Source: Flavobacteriaceae bacterium
GTDB lineage: Bacteria; Bacteroidota; Bacteroidia; Flavobacteriales; Flavobacteriaceae
Assembly: GCA_029248405.1 (NCBI GenBank)
Contig: JAQWJJ010000008.1
Location: 1-64,000 of the forward strand
Reading direction: 5' to 3'
Length of the DNA: 64,000 bases
Shown here: positions 53,149 through 62,800 of the stretch, one piece after another
Layout of the letters: every line of letters begins with the position of its first letter
Numbering within the stretch: the stretch's first letter is position 1
Notes under the pieces: model-generated
What the model saw: the letters and a program-made list of their open reading frames with translations, nothing else
What the model was told of the DNA's origin: nothing
The model's database searches: none
Made by a program: the position numbers and the translations under genes

Positions 53149-54456
53149 TTATGATTCGTTGATCCAGTTGCCTCGATCTTGTTGGTTAAATGGCCAAGGG
53201 GCCCCATTGTTTTCTATATTGGACATGGTGTTGTTGAGTTCATTAGGCGCTGCAGACTGCTCCATGACCAAATACTGCCGCATCGAAAGGATGATAGACA
53301 TAGGATCAATACTGACAGGGCAAGCCTCTACACATGCATTACAGGTGGTACATGCCCAAAGTTCTTCTCTGGATATGTAACCGTCCAAGAGCTGTTTCTG
53401 ATCTGGAATTGAAGGCCCCTTACTTTGCTTCTGGGCCCCTAATGCCACCAATCGATCTCGAGTATCCATCATGATCTTGCGCGGAGAAAGCAGTTTACCT
53501 GTCTGGTGAGCAGGGCATTCGCTGGTGCAACGTCCACATTCGGTACAGGTGAAGGCATTGAGCAATTGGACTTGTGTCAGATCGGTTACATCGCTCGCAC
53601 CAAACTTTTCGGGCTCGGCACCCTCAGCAGGGGCCGCATAAGGATCGGCACTTGGATCCATCATCAGGCGCACTTCTTTGGTCACTGATGCTAAGTTAGG
53701 CAACTGGCCTTTTGGCCGAACACTCCCGAAGTAAACATTGGGAAAAGCCAACAAAATGTGGAGGTGTTTAGAAAAATATAGGTAATTTAAAAAAACCAAA
53801 ATACCACCAATATGCAGCCACCAGGCCGTACGTTCTATCCCGTGCAAGACGCCAGGGCTCTGGCTGGCAAAAAATGGATAAAGATGTGCTGAAACCCAAT
53901 TGCCGTTGGCGGCTTGCTGAAAAACCACATCTGTTGCATTCATGACCAAGAATAGACTCATCAAGACCATCTCAAAATAAAGAATCAAATCAGCATCCTG
54001 TTTTGGCCAACCCTGCATTTCTGGATGCCAAAAGCGCTTTATTTTGACGACATTACGGCGCAACCAAAAGACAATGACCGCGACTAAAACCAATAAAGCG
54101 AATACCTCGAAAATCCCGATCAGTACTCCGTAAACCGGACCAATAGAGGAAAACACCCTATGGGTGCCAAATAAACCATCAATGATGATTTCGATCACTT
54201 CAATATTAATGATGACAAACCCCAAATAGACAACGACGTGCAACAAACCAGACACTGGCCTTTTGACCATTTTGGATTGGCCCAAGGCGATCCTAAAAAC
54301 ATTAGCCCAACGTTGCTTCTTGTCTGACACATGCCCTATTGGACGTCCTAATTTGATCATGGCGATGAGCTGACGAATGCGGTAAGCAAACAAGCCGATT
54401 CCTGCGGTCAAAAGCAGAAAAAACATCAGCTGAGAAAATATTAGCCCACTATTCAT
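53149..54456 (-). CDS. Membrane-bound (Fe-S) oxidoreductase subunit (HdrCE/NarI-like fusion)
   Basis: A 435-residue protein with about five or six membrane helices in the first ~240 residues, resembling the cytochrome b-like NarI/HdrE domain, followed by a cytosolic part with two 4Fe-4S motifs: CTECGRCTSECP near 300 and CTTCNACVEACP near 365. It likely links a quinone pool to soluble Fe-S partners, here probably the HdrB-like protein. The start overlaps the MlaD stop by one base (TAATG). Confidence 0.87.
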   Translation of the reverse strand: MNSGLIFSQLMFFLLLTAGIGLFAYRIRQLIAMIKLGRPIGHVSDKKQRWANVFRIALGQSKMVKRPVSGLLHVVVYLGFVIINIEVIEIIIDGLFGTHRVFSSIGPVYGVLIGIFEVFALLVLVAVIVFWLRRNVVKIKRFWHPEMQGWPKQDADLILYFEMVLMSLFLVMNATDVVFQQAANGNWVSAHLYPFFASQSPGVLHGIERTAWWLHIGGILVFLNYLYFSKHLHILLAFPNVYFGSVRPKGQLPNLASVTKEVRLMMDPSADPYAAPAEGAEPEKFGASDVTDLTQVQLLNAFTCTECGRCTSECPAHQTGKLLSPRKIMMDTRDRLVALGAQKQSKGPSIPDQKQLLDGYISREELWACTTCNACVEACPVSIDPMSIILSMRQYLVMEQSAAPNELNNTMSNIENNGAPWPFNQQDRGNWINES

Positions 54457-55400
54457 TATCGATCATTTTCTTGCGATGACTTATCCTTAGCCCCAAATAA
54501 CGAAAAATGAACATAGCGCTTTGGTTGCGCCTTAATGTCCTCCAATAATTTCTGGGCATCACTGGTCACATTTTCTAAATTCTGATACAATTCACGGTCA
54601 TAAATTAAGGCGCCTAATGTGCCCTCTCCTGCAGCCATTGTGGCCGTAATCTGCTTGAGTGCATTCATTGTTTCTGACAAGTCATTGAGCATGGTTGCAG
54701 AATTTATCGCGGCAATAGAATCGGTGATCTGTGCCATATTTGACGCGGTACGTCCCAAATTTTCAAAAGTACCGTTGAGATGAGATTCATTATGTTCCAC
54801 CAATGTATTTAATGAGGTTGAGGTTTGGTTCAATTGCTCCATGGTACTACTAAGGTCAGCCATGCTCTTTCTCAAGTGACGCTTAGTCGCTTGGTCCAGT
54901 ACCTGATCCAGGTCGGACAAGACCGAATCCACCTTGGTCAGTGTGACCAGAAGACTCTTTTCTATCGGCGTGAACTTTTCGATCAACCCATCGATCATGC
55001 CAGACTCCAATTCACCCACAAGTGTGTCACCCGACTGTGCTAAAATGGGGTCATTCGGGTTTGGCAATACCGCAAGGTTGTTGCCACCGATAAACCCACT
55101 GCTGTAAATTTTGATGACACTAGACTTAGAAAATTCAAAGTCATTCTCGATCGAGAAAGAGACCAAAACACCATCTCCTTGTGCATTGATTAATTTGATA
55201 TCGGAAACTTTTCCCACCTGCATGCCATTAATGGTGACTGGTGCCGAACGCTCAAGACCCACCACATTATCATAAACCACATGAAATTCTTTGGAGACTT
55301 GAAACAACTTTGAATCCATCATGAATTGATAGCCCAAAATGAAAAGTAAAATGGAAACCACAGCGAAAACGCCCGTCTTGAGTTCTCTAGAAAAGGTCAA
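54456..55400 (-). CDS. MlaD family (MCE-domain) lipid transport protein
   Basis: A 314-residue periplasmic protein anchored by one N-terminal helix (about 11-30). The MCE domain follows (about 38-118; VVGLERSAPVTINGMQVGKV, SGFIGGNNLAVLP), then a long helical/coiled region (about 130-300; many Thr/Ser/Asn heptads). In other bacteria MlaD binds lipids for transport between membranes with the MlaEF ABC pair, which is not in the window. The start is TTG at 55400, which keeps the family N terminus (xxSRELKTG). Overlaps the Fe-S gene by one base. Confidence 0.85.
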   Translation of the reverse strand: MTFSRELKTGVFAVVSILLFILGYQFMMDSKLFQVSKEFHVVYDNVVGLERSAPVTINGMQVGKVSDIKLINAQGDGVLVSFSIENDFEFSKSSVIKIYSSGFIGGNNLAVLPNPNDPILAQSGDTLVGELESGMIDGLIEKFTPIEKSLLVTLTKVDSVLSDLDQVLDQATKRHLRKSMADLSSTMEQLNQTSTSLNTLVEHNESHLNGTFENLGRTASNMAQITDSIAAINSATMLNDLSETMNALKQITATMAAGEGTLGALIYDRELYQNLENVTSDAQKLLEDIKAQPKRYVHFSLFGAKDKSSQENDR

Positions 55401-55491
55401 ATCAAATTGATTTTGGTGAATAACAAAGTTAAAAATATTTCCTTCATGCCTTGGTGTTTATTGGAATTTCTGCAGTGAACCTTTTCCACTA

Positions 55492-56613
55492 CTAATTGTT
55501 TAAAACTTCCTCTAAAGCAATGCGCTCACCATCTTTAAAAGCCACTACATAAGCACCTTTAAAGCCTTTTTTGACCGCTTCCTTCTGCAGGGACTCCGCC
55601 ACCGAGTATTGTGTGGTCTCCCCATAAAAATAACGATACAATTCATTTTCTTTCTCGCGGCTGATCGGTTCTAAACCGTTAAAATTATACGATTTAAGCG
55701 CCAGCTTCTTGCCACTGGCTGCGATCTGTACTTTGAACGCTACTGCATTAAAACTATTGGATAACGGCTCTTGACCCTCTTGCGTGATCTGCTGTTCCAT
55801 GGGTGGAGACGAACGCGTGTAATCCAACTCTTGCTTGTAACTCAAAACACCCTGTGCAATACCCTGAGCCATTTCCTTTCGCCCCTTTTTTGAATTCAAA
55901 TACGGGCCTTCATTGTTATTGGTCAAAAACCCAAGTTCTATCAATACGCTTGGCATATAAGAATGATGCAGCACCCAGAAAACATCTTGTTTGACACTAC
56001 GATCCTTGCGGTTATAGGTCTTGACCAACTTCTCCTGCACAAGCCCCGCCAACCTAATACTCTGGTCTAAGTACTCCTCTTGCAATAAGGTCAAACCGAT
56101 CAACAGTTCTGGTGATGAGGGATCAAAACCTTCATATCGCTCTTGATAATTGTCCTCTAAAAAAATCACCTCGTTTTCTTTTTTTGCTGTGCTGAGGTTT
56201 TTTTCACTTTTGCTGAGCCCCATGACAAATGTACCCACGCCATAAGCTTGCGAATGGTGTGCATCACAATGAATGGAAATGAATAAATCTGCATCAGCTT
56301 TGTTGGCAATTGGTGCACGGTCATATAGCTCGACAAATACATCTTTTTTTCTGGTATATATCACCTCAATGCCTTCAGATTGCAATAAAGCGCCAACCTG
56401 TAAGGTCACATCCAACACAATATCTTTTTCCCGAAAACCATTGCCGAGGTTTCCAGGATCCTTGCCACCGTGGCCCGCATCAAGAACCACTACAAATGGC
56501 TTGACCGACTCCTTTTGCTGTGGCCACAAGAGTGTTGTAGAAAGCAACAGGAGCACAAAAACTCCACAGAAGAGCCTCCAATATTTTTTTAAAGACTTAA
56601 GCCCTTTATTCAT
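55492..56613 (-). CDS. N-acetylmuramoyl-L-alanine amidase (Amidase_3)
   Basis: A 373-residue secreted or anchored zinc amidase that splits septal peptidoglycan. A signal/anchor helix (about 12-30) precedes the catalytic domain (about 38-265) with the zinc motif VVLDAGHGGKDPG, REKD, SIHCDAHHSQ and VLIELGFLTN. The C-terminal ~80 residues (VKFQIAASGKK-like FKVQIAAS) resemble an SPOR-type domain. First gene of the eight-gene operon, 91 bases before mlaD. Confidence 0.88.
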   Translation of the reverse strand: MNKGLKSLKKYWRLFCGVFVLLLLSTTLLWPQQKESVKPFVVVLDAGHGGKDPGNLGNGFREKDIVLDVTLQVGALLQSEGIEVIYTRKKDVFVELYDRAPIANKADADLFISIHCDAHHSQAYGVGTFVMGLSKSEKNLSTAKKENEVIFLEDNYQERYEGFDPSSPELLIGLTLLQEEYLDQSIRLAGLVQEKLVKTYNRKDRSVKQDVFWVLHHSYMPSVLIELGFLTNNNEGPYLNSKKGRKEMAQGIAQGVLSYKQELDYTRSSPPMEQQITQEGQEPLSNSFNAVAFKVQIAASGKKLALKSYNFNGLEPISREKENELYRYFYGETTQYSVAESLQKEAVKKGFKGAYVVAFKDGERIALEEVLNN

Positions 56614-56779
56614 CGTTATACCTTACAACGTTTAAATTTTGTTTATTTAAATTGAAGCCAAAAATTATATGTAATTTTGACACTCAAATTCTAAGCCAAA
56701 TTATAAAAACAACGGCTTTTGACCCTTTGTTATTCGGTAACTTATTAAAAAAGTTGTTTACAATATTTGTACTTGCGTA

Positions 56780-59452
56780 TTGCACCAATCTCGACACATT
56801 TGGATTTGTTTTTTTCTGTTGATCATTAGCGGAAAGGATTTTTTTGCCCAAACACCGCAAGATACAATCATCGCTATAACACAACAGGACACTACCCTGA
56901 GACCCCCAAGGGCACTTATTTTGGATTCTACAGCGATTGACAGTGCTCAAGTGGCGCCAGAAGTACTTGAAGATATTGTCGAGTTTTATGGCGAAGATTA
57001 TGTCTATATGGACCAATCTGCAGGCAAGGTCTATATGTACAACAAGGCCTTTATGACCTACCAAGACTATCGCATTGATGCTGGTCTGATCATTTTGGAT
57101 CAAAATAAAAACGAAGTTTATGCCCGTGGCATCGACAGCGCCGGTGTCTACAGTCAGCTACCCGTATTTGTTCAGGGCATTAATAAAGTGCAACCAGATT
57201 CGATAAGATTTAATTTTGACTCCAAAAAAGCCCTAGTCTACAACTCACGCACAGCGCAGAACGACATCAACATGAAGTCGCAGGTGACCAAAAAAGAAAA
57301 CGACTCTGTTTATTTCATGCGCAATGTGACCTTCACAACCTCAGAAAATGTTGATGATCCAGAATACTATTTCTATACAAGAAAAGCCAAATTTGTGCCT
57401 CAGAAAAAAGTCGTCACAGGGCTGACCAATATGTATATCGCTGACGTGCCCACTCCTATCGGCCTCCCTTTTGCCTTCTTTCCTTTAGCCGACACCCGTG
57501 CTTCCGGGTTTGTCATCCCGAATATTGGCGAAAACAATAATCGAGGTTTTTTTCTACAAAATGGAGGGTATTACTTTGCTGTAAACGATTATATCGACCT
57601 GACAGTTTTGGGCGATTATTATTCTAATGGTAGTTATGGATTAAGAACTGATAGCGATTATGCCAAGCGCTATAAGTATCGGGGCAATTTGAGTGTTAGG
57701 TATGAAAATCTGATCAATAGCGAACGGGGATTTCCAGACTTCACTCAGAGCAGTCTGTACAATATCCGTTGGCGTCATACACAAGACCCTAAAGTCAATC
57801 CTAGTTCGCGATTTAGTGCCTCAGTCAACCTAGGCAGTAGCCGTTACCTGCAGCAGTCCATCAATCAGACCAACAATGCCAGTCAACTGGTCAATACTTT
57901 GAGTTCTTCGGTGTCCTACGCCAAAAGTTTTGATATCGAGCCCGCCATCCAATTTTCGGCCGCTGCCACCCATACCCAGAACACGCAGACCCAGCAGATC
58001 AATATGTCGTTGCCCAATTTTAACGCCAGTGTCTCTAGAATGTTTCCTTTTGCGCCCAAAGATGGCGCCAAGAAAGGTGTCCTACAGAACATCAATCTGC
58101 AGTATGATGTCACCGCCGAAAACCGAATTCAGACCACAGATTCCTTATTCTTCAAGCCAGAGATGTTCGAGGCGGCCCAAATGGGCGCAAGACACTCGAT
58201 ACCGCTCAGCACCAACTTTAAATTACTCAATTACCTGAGTGTCTCCATGTCTACAAACTTTAGAGAAACATGGGTAGGCAAAACCATCCGGCGGTCTTAC
58301 GACCCAGGGATCAATGAAGGTGTTGGTGGTGTCGTTCAAGACACCATATCGGGGTTTGACAGCTACCGGACCTACGGGTTTTCAACAGGAATGGGGACTA
58401 CTGTTTATGGGACATTCAATTTTGGTAAAGACAAAAAAATACAGGCCATACGGCATGTTGTCCGTCCGTCCATCAGCTACAACATCACACCCGGTTTCGA
58501 ACAATATTACGAAACCTACGACATCCCCTCGGCAGATCCAGAGGTCAATGCAGAGGTCAGACAGTATTCTCGATTTGAAAACACCATATACGGCGCGCCC
58601 GGCAAGGCCTTTTCGAGCAGCATGAATTTTTCTTTGAGCAATACCATCGAAGCCAAGGTCCGCAACCCAGACACTACCGCGACCGAAGCCAAAAAAATCG
58701 CCTTGCTCAATAACTTTAACCTGTCGAGCGGCTATAACTTTACGCTAGATTCGCTCAATTGGAGTAATGTTCAATTCAATGGAAGTATTCCGATTGTAAA
58801 AAAGCTCGACATCAATATTACCGGGTCACTAGATCCCTACGCACTCAATACCAACAACCAACGGATCAATACCTATAACATCGACAACGGCGGGAGTTTG
58901 TTCAGATTGGTCAACGCCAATATGAGTTTTAATTACTCTTTTTCTTCAAAAGATTTTGAAGGCAACGATTCTGAGGAAGACAATTACAGCAATGATACTT
59001 TTCGCAATGGTGGCCGCCCTGATGACCTTTTTGGAGACGGTCAGGATATTGCGGATCTTCGCGGCGATGATGGGCCAAAAACTAATGAGCGTCGCCGCCA
59101 AGATTGGTACCAAAATAAAATCCCGTGGGATCTGCGTATGGCCTACACCATGACTTATGGCAACCAATTAAGACAAAATGAAATCACCTCTAGCTCGATC
59201 ATGATGAGTTCTAATATCAGCCTATCGCCCCGCTGGAAAATAGGCCTCAGCTCGGGTTATGATTTCAAAAATAAAGGGGTCACACTGACCCAAATGCGCT
59301 TTGAGCGCGACTTAGAATCGTGGGTGATGCGCTTTAGCTGGACCCCAATTGGCGCAAGAAATACGTCTTGGAACTTTTTTATAGGGATTCGAGGCAGCAT
59401 CCTAAGAGACATCAAATACGATAAGAGACGAGAAGCCGATAGGCGTCTATAA
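56780..59452 (+). CDS. lptD: LPS-assembly protein LptD (Bacteroidetes type)
   Basis: An 890-residue outer-membrane protein predicted to insert LPS into the outer leaflet. A signal peptide starts at TTG 56780 (HQSRHIWICFFLLIISG, cleaved near FFA-Q); no in-frame ATG lies nearby, so TTG is accepted. An OstA-like N-terminal domain (about 60-200; EDYVYMDQSAGKVYM, YARGIDSAG) is followed by the barrel with FPLADTRASGFVIPNIG, a hallmark of the family, and ends in a strand-rich tail with a charged end. The partner LptE is not recognised here. RidA follows 14 bases later. Confidence 0.85.
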   Translation: MHQSRHIWICFFLLIISGKDFFAQTPQDTIIAITQQDTTLRPPRALILDSTAIDSAQVAPEVLEDIVEFYGEDYVYMDQSAGKVYMYNKAFMTYQDYRIDAGLIILDQNKNEVYARGIDSAGVYSQLPVFVQGINKVQPDSIRFNFDSKKALVYNSRTAQNDINMKSQVTKKENDSVYFMRNVTFTTSENVDDPEYYFYTRKAKFVPQKKVVTGLTNMYIADVPTPIGLPFAFFPLADTRASGFVIPNIGENNNRGFFLQNGGYYFAVNDYIDLTVLGDYYSNGSYGLRTDSDYAKRYKYRGNLSVRYENLINSERGFPDFTQSSLYNIRWRHTQDPKVNPSSRFSASVNLGSSRYLQQSINQTNNASQLVNTLSSSVSYAKSFDIEPAIQFSAAATHTQNTQTQQINMSLPNFNASVSRMFPFAPKDGAKKGVLQNINLQYDVTAENRIQTTDSLFFKPEMFEAAQMGARHSIPLSTNFKLLNYLSVSMSTNFRETWVGKTIRRSYDPGINEGVGGVVQDTISGFDSYRTYGFSTGMGTTVYGTFNFGKDKKIQAIRHVVRPSISYNITPGFEQYYETYDIPSADPEVNAEVRQYSRFENTIYGAPGKAFSSSMNFSLSNTIEAKVRNPDTTATEAKKIALLNNFNLSSGYNFTLDSLNWSNVQFNGSIPIVKKLDINITGSLDPYALNTNNQRINTYNIDNGGSLFRLVNANMSFNYSFSSKDFEGNDSEEDNYSNDTFRNGGRPDDLFGDGQDIADLRGDDGPKTNERRRQDWYQNKIPWDLRMAYTMTYGNQLRQNEITSSSIMMSSNISLSPRWKIGLSSGYDFKNKGVTLTQMRFERDLESWVMRFSWTPIGARNTSWNFFIGIRGSILRDIKYDKRREADRRL

Positions 59453-59466
59453 TTAAACTTTCTCCA

Positions 59467-59847
59467 ATGAAAAAAATCATAGAAACAACCAACGCGCCAG
59501 CGCCAATTGGCCCCTATAGCCAAGCGATCCATTATCATGGCATGGTCTATACCTCTGGCCAAATTGCTATTGACCCCCAAACAGGAGCTCTTAATAATAG
59601 CTCTGTAGCCCAAGAAACAAAACAGATTATGGAAAATCTCAAAGCGGTCTTGGCAGCGGCAGGACTGACCTTTGAACAGGTGATCAAAACCACTATTTTC
59701 CTCACCAATATGGATGATTTTGGTTTGGTCAATTCTATTTATGGCGCATACTTTAATGAGGCGAGCGCACCCGCCAGAGAAACTGTGCAAGTTGTGCGAC
59801 TGCCCAAAGATGTTCGTGTAGAAATATCGATGATTGCTGGGCAATAA
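59467..59847 (+). CDS. RidA family reactive intermediate/imine deaminase
   Basis: A 126-residue enzyme that hydrolyses reactive 2-aminoacrylate and related enamines to ketones and ammonia. The family pattern is clear: PAPIGPYSQAI at the N terminus, VYTSGQIAIDP, the substrate-binding Arg in APARETVQV, and EISMIA at the end. It lies 14 bases after lptD and is convergent with tamB. Confidence 0.92.
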   Translation: MKKIIETTNAPAPIGPYSQAIHYHGMVYTSGQIAIDPQTGALNNSSVAQETKQIMENLKAVLAAAGLTFEQVIKTTIFLTNMDDFGLVNSIYGAYFNEASAPARETVQVVRLPKDVRVEISMIAGQ

Positions 59848-59860
59848 ACCGCAAAACAGC

Positions 59861-62800
59861 TTAGCGCTCTTTTTCTATGGATTGACCAAAGAGTTGGGCC
59901 ACGAGTTCTTTGAACGTCGCAAAATCTACAGAATATGAGGCTCCTGCTCCTTGCTCAAAAATTTGGTTTTCACCGATGAATTGAAGATCAGCCTGTCGGT
60001 TGAAGAAGTTCATGCGCAAAGATCCATCATCATTGACCAACCATTGCACCTGAATATCCCCGGCGACGGCTGATTCGTTGGCGCCACCTACTGGCACTGC
60101 TACCTTTCCGTTGATCAAGATGCGCTCAGTAATCTGTGTGCTGATCTGTACCCCGACGTTGTATTCTAATTGATCATTGAGGTCCACTTGTCTTGTGCCA
60201 ATTGTCGGCAATATCTTGAATTTAGCATCACTATCTGACAAAAGATCGGCCACCAGAGTATTGACCCTTTCGGTAAGCGTCCCCACAATATTTTGTCCTC
60301 CCTCTCCTTGGAATGAACCTGTTGCTGCCAAATAAATGGCTTGAAGCTGGCGTTGTTCTTTGTCTCTTAACTTCACATTTAGTTCCTCTTTGACGGAAGT
60401 CGAGACATTCGGAAATTCAAGCTGAAAATCCAATTCTGGTTGCAGAATTTGTCCGGTGAGGTTCAAAAGCACTTCAACATCGACAGTACTGTTGAGTGAA
60501 GGATTGTCCAGCAATGCCGAAGGATTAACATCATCAACCGTATATTTGGCAGTCAGATCCAGCTGTGCTTTATCGGGGTCACCATTCCATGAGATCCGTC
60601 CTCCGGGGACCACATCAATTGATTTATTGACAATACCACCGTATTTAAAATCATAATTGCCCTCTATAACTACAAACTCACCCCACATTTTGAATTTGCC
60701 TAAAGTGTTGATTTCAATAAACAAAAGCCCAGATCCCCGTCCTTTAAATTTTGAATTATTCACTGGATCAACAAGTATTTCTACTTCAGCCTGGTCATTA
60801 ATGTCTAAGTCGAAATTAACCGTGAGGCCCTTTATCTCATCAGCGACATAGGTTTCGCCCTTGATCCTTGCCAGTTGTTCTTCTGGCGAAATAAAGCGAA
60901 TAAATGAATCGTCTCCAACGGTGGCCACATCACTAATTGGAATTTTAAAAGTGGTGCCCTTTTGAGTGCGTGCAGCAACATCAATAACCAGCTCGTCTAC
61001 AGGCCCCTTTATCGAGGCCTCTCCGTCAATGAATGTTGTCCCATAATACAACACCGTTTCTTCTTCAGGGGTGTCCAGTGCAAGAAACCTATCGGTGGTC
61101 ATGTTCAAATCCAATGTCCAATCGGCAAATCTATTATGTGAAATAAGACCTGAGAGTTCTGCTTTTGTATCGTACTTCGTATCGGTCAATATCGTCGGAG
61201 GCAAAACGAATCCTGTGTTGCGAATTTCTAATTCAGTGGCATCAGGGACTTGAAGATCTATGTTCAAATATGGAATGCGCAAACTTGTTTGATTCAGTCG
61301 CAATGCCCCAACAACTGAAGGCGCTGAGTATTTTCCCGTGATTTTAGCCGTGCCCTGCGCCAATCCCTTGATGTCAGACAATACAGTTCCTCCCAGTGGG
61401 CTCAGAGCAGATAAGTCAAAATCTCTCAAGCTGACATTGAGATTAACAAGCGGCTCATCTTGGGTCACTTCCAAGGATCCTAAAGCTTGGAACTTTTTTT
61501 TATCGCCCTGCATGAGCACCGTATTGATGCGGTAATTGATCAAGTCTGAATCGCCTTTAATGCTCAGGTTAAGATCCCCCATAGGAATTTCATTGATGGC
61601 CAGGTCGGTCAACATCAGACCGGAACTAGGGAAATAATTGTTTCCTGTTTTTTTGAGCTGAAGTTTACCGTTGAGTGCGCCTGAAAGGGCCAGACGATCA
61701 ATTTCAGGCAGGACATGGTCAATATTGACTTCCTCGAAAGACAACTGAATATTCATGTCTGTAGTGTCATTCTTGAAACCAGATAAAGCAATAATTTCTT
61801 CGTTGTTAGACAAGGTCAAACGATCAAGACGAACAGATTGGTTTTGGCCCACAACAACCTGACTATTCTCTCCTTGTTCATTTAAAAACCACGTGTGGTC
61901 AGATAATTTTATTTCTGACTTATTGATGCCAAAAACAGCTTCCTTTTGCGCATTCAGCGTATGATAAAAATCAAAGGCATAACGGTCTCCTCTCTTTGGC
62001 CCTCCGAAAAAAGAAGCCTGCACGGCTAAGGTATCCTTCGACCCACCATTGACCAGTCGAAAATCATTAAAATAGCTCTTGCCTGTAAATATCGAATCTA
62101 CAGAGAAAGCGCTCTTATACAAAGGATGGTCATTGTCTATTTGAACTGCCACTGACCCCAGATATGCCCCATAGAGTAATAACTCAGGTGAGGAAATTGA
62201 TAATGCAAAATCACTGACATTGGACGATACACTTCCCGAAATCTGGGTGTCACTGCCGAGTTGTAAGTCCGGTAAAAAAACCCCGACAATTTTATTGTAA
62301 ATACTGAAGTCAAAAGCCACAAATTGATTTGGGGCCACAGGCTTCGGCTTATAATTAAAGTAATTCGACAGTACCGCATTTTCAAAAAGACGACCCAATT
62401 CCTTCCATTGAAACGCCCCTTGAATGTTACCGTCAATCACATCTGGCGAAAAAACTTCTACAAGGTGTTCAGGACCTTGCATGGCAGATCGCAACTGCAA
62501 ATCTTCAAAAAAGTAATAATCATCTTGAGTTTGGTAGAAGGCATTGGACAAAACCAATTCTCCAATAAGGTCTTCGGGCCCTGACCCTTCAATAATTGCA
62601 TCGATGTTACCTGTGAATACAGAAACGCTGTCGCGCACAAAAAGCCCCAATTGATTGAGTTCCGAATAATTAAGGTCTGCATGAATCTCTAGCTTATCTT
62701 GATCCTTAGAACGGTCCAAAACCCCCTCCAATTTGAGTTGAAGGTTTGGATCATCCACAGTAAATTGCCCCCCAAAAAAAGGCGCCATAAGATCCCCTTC

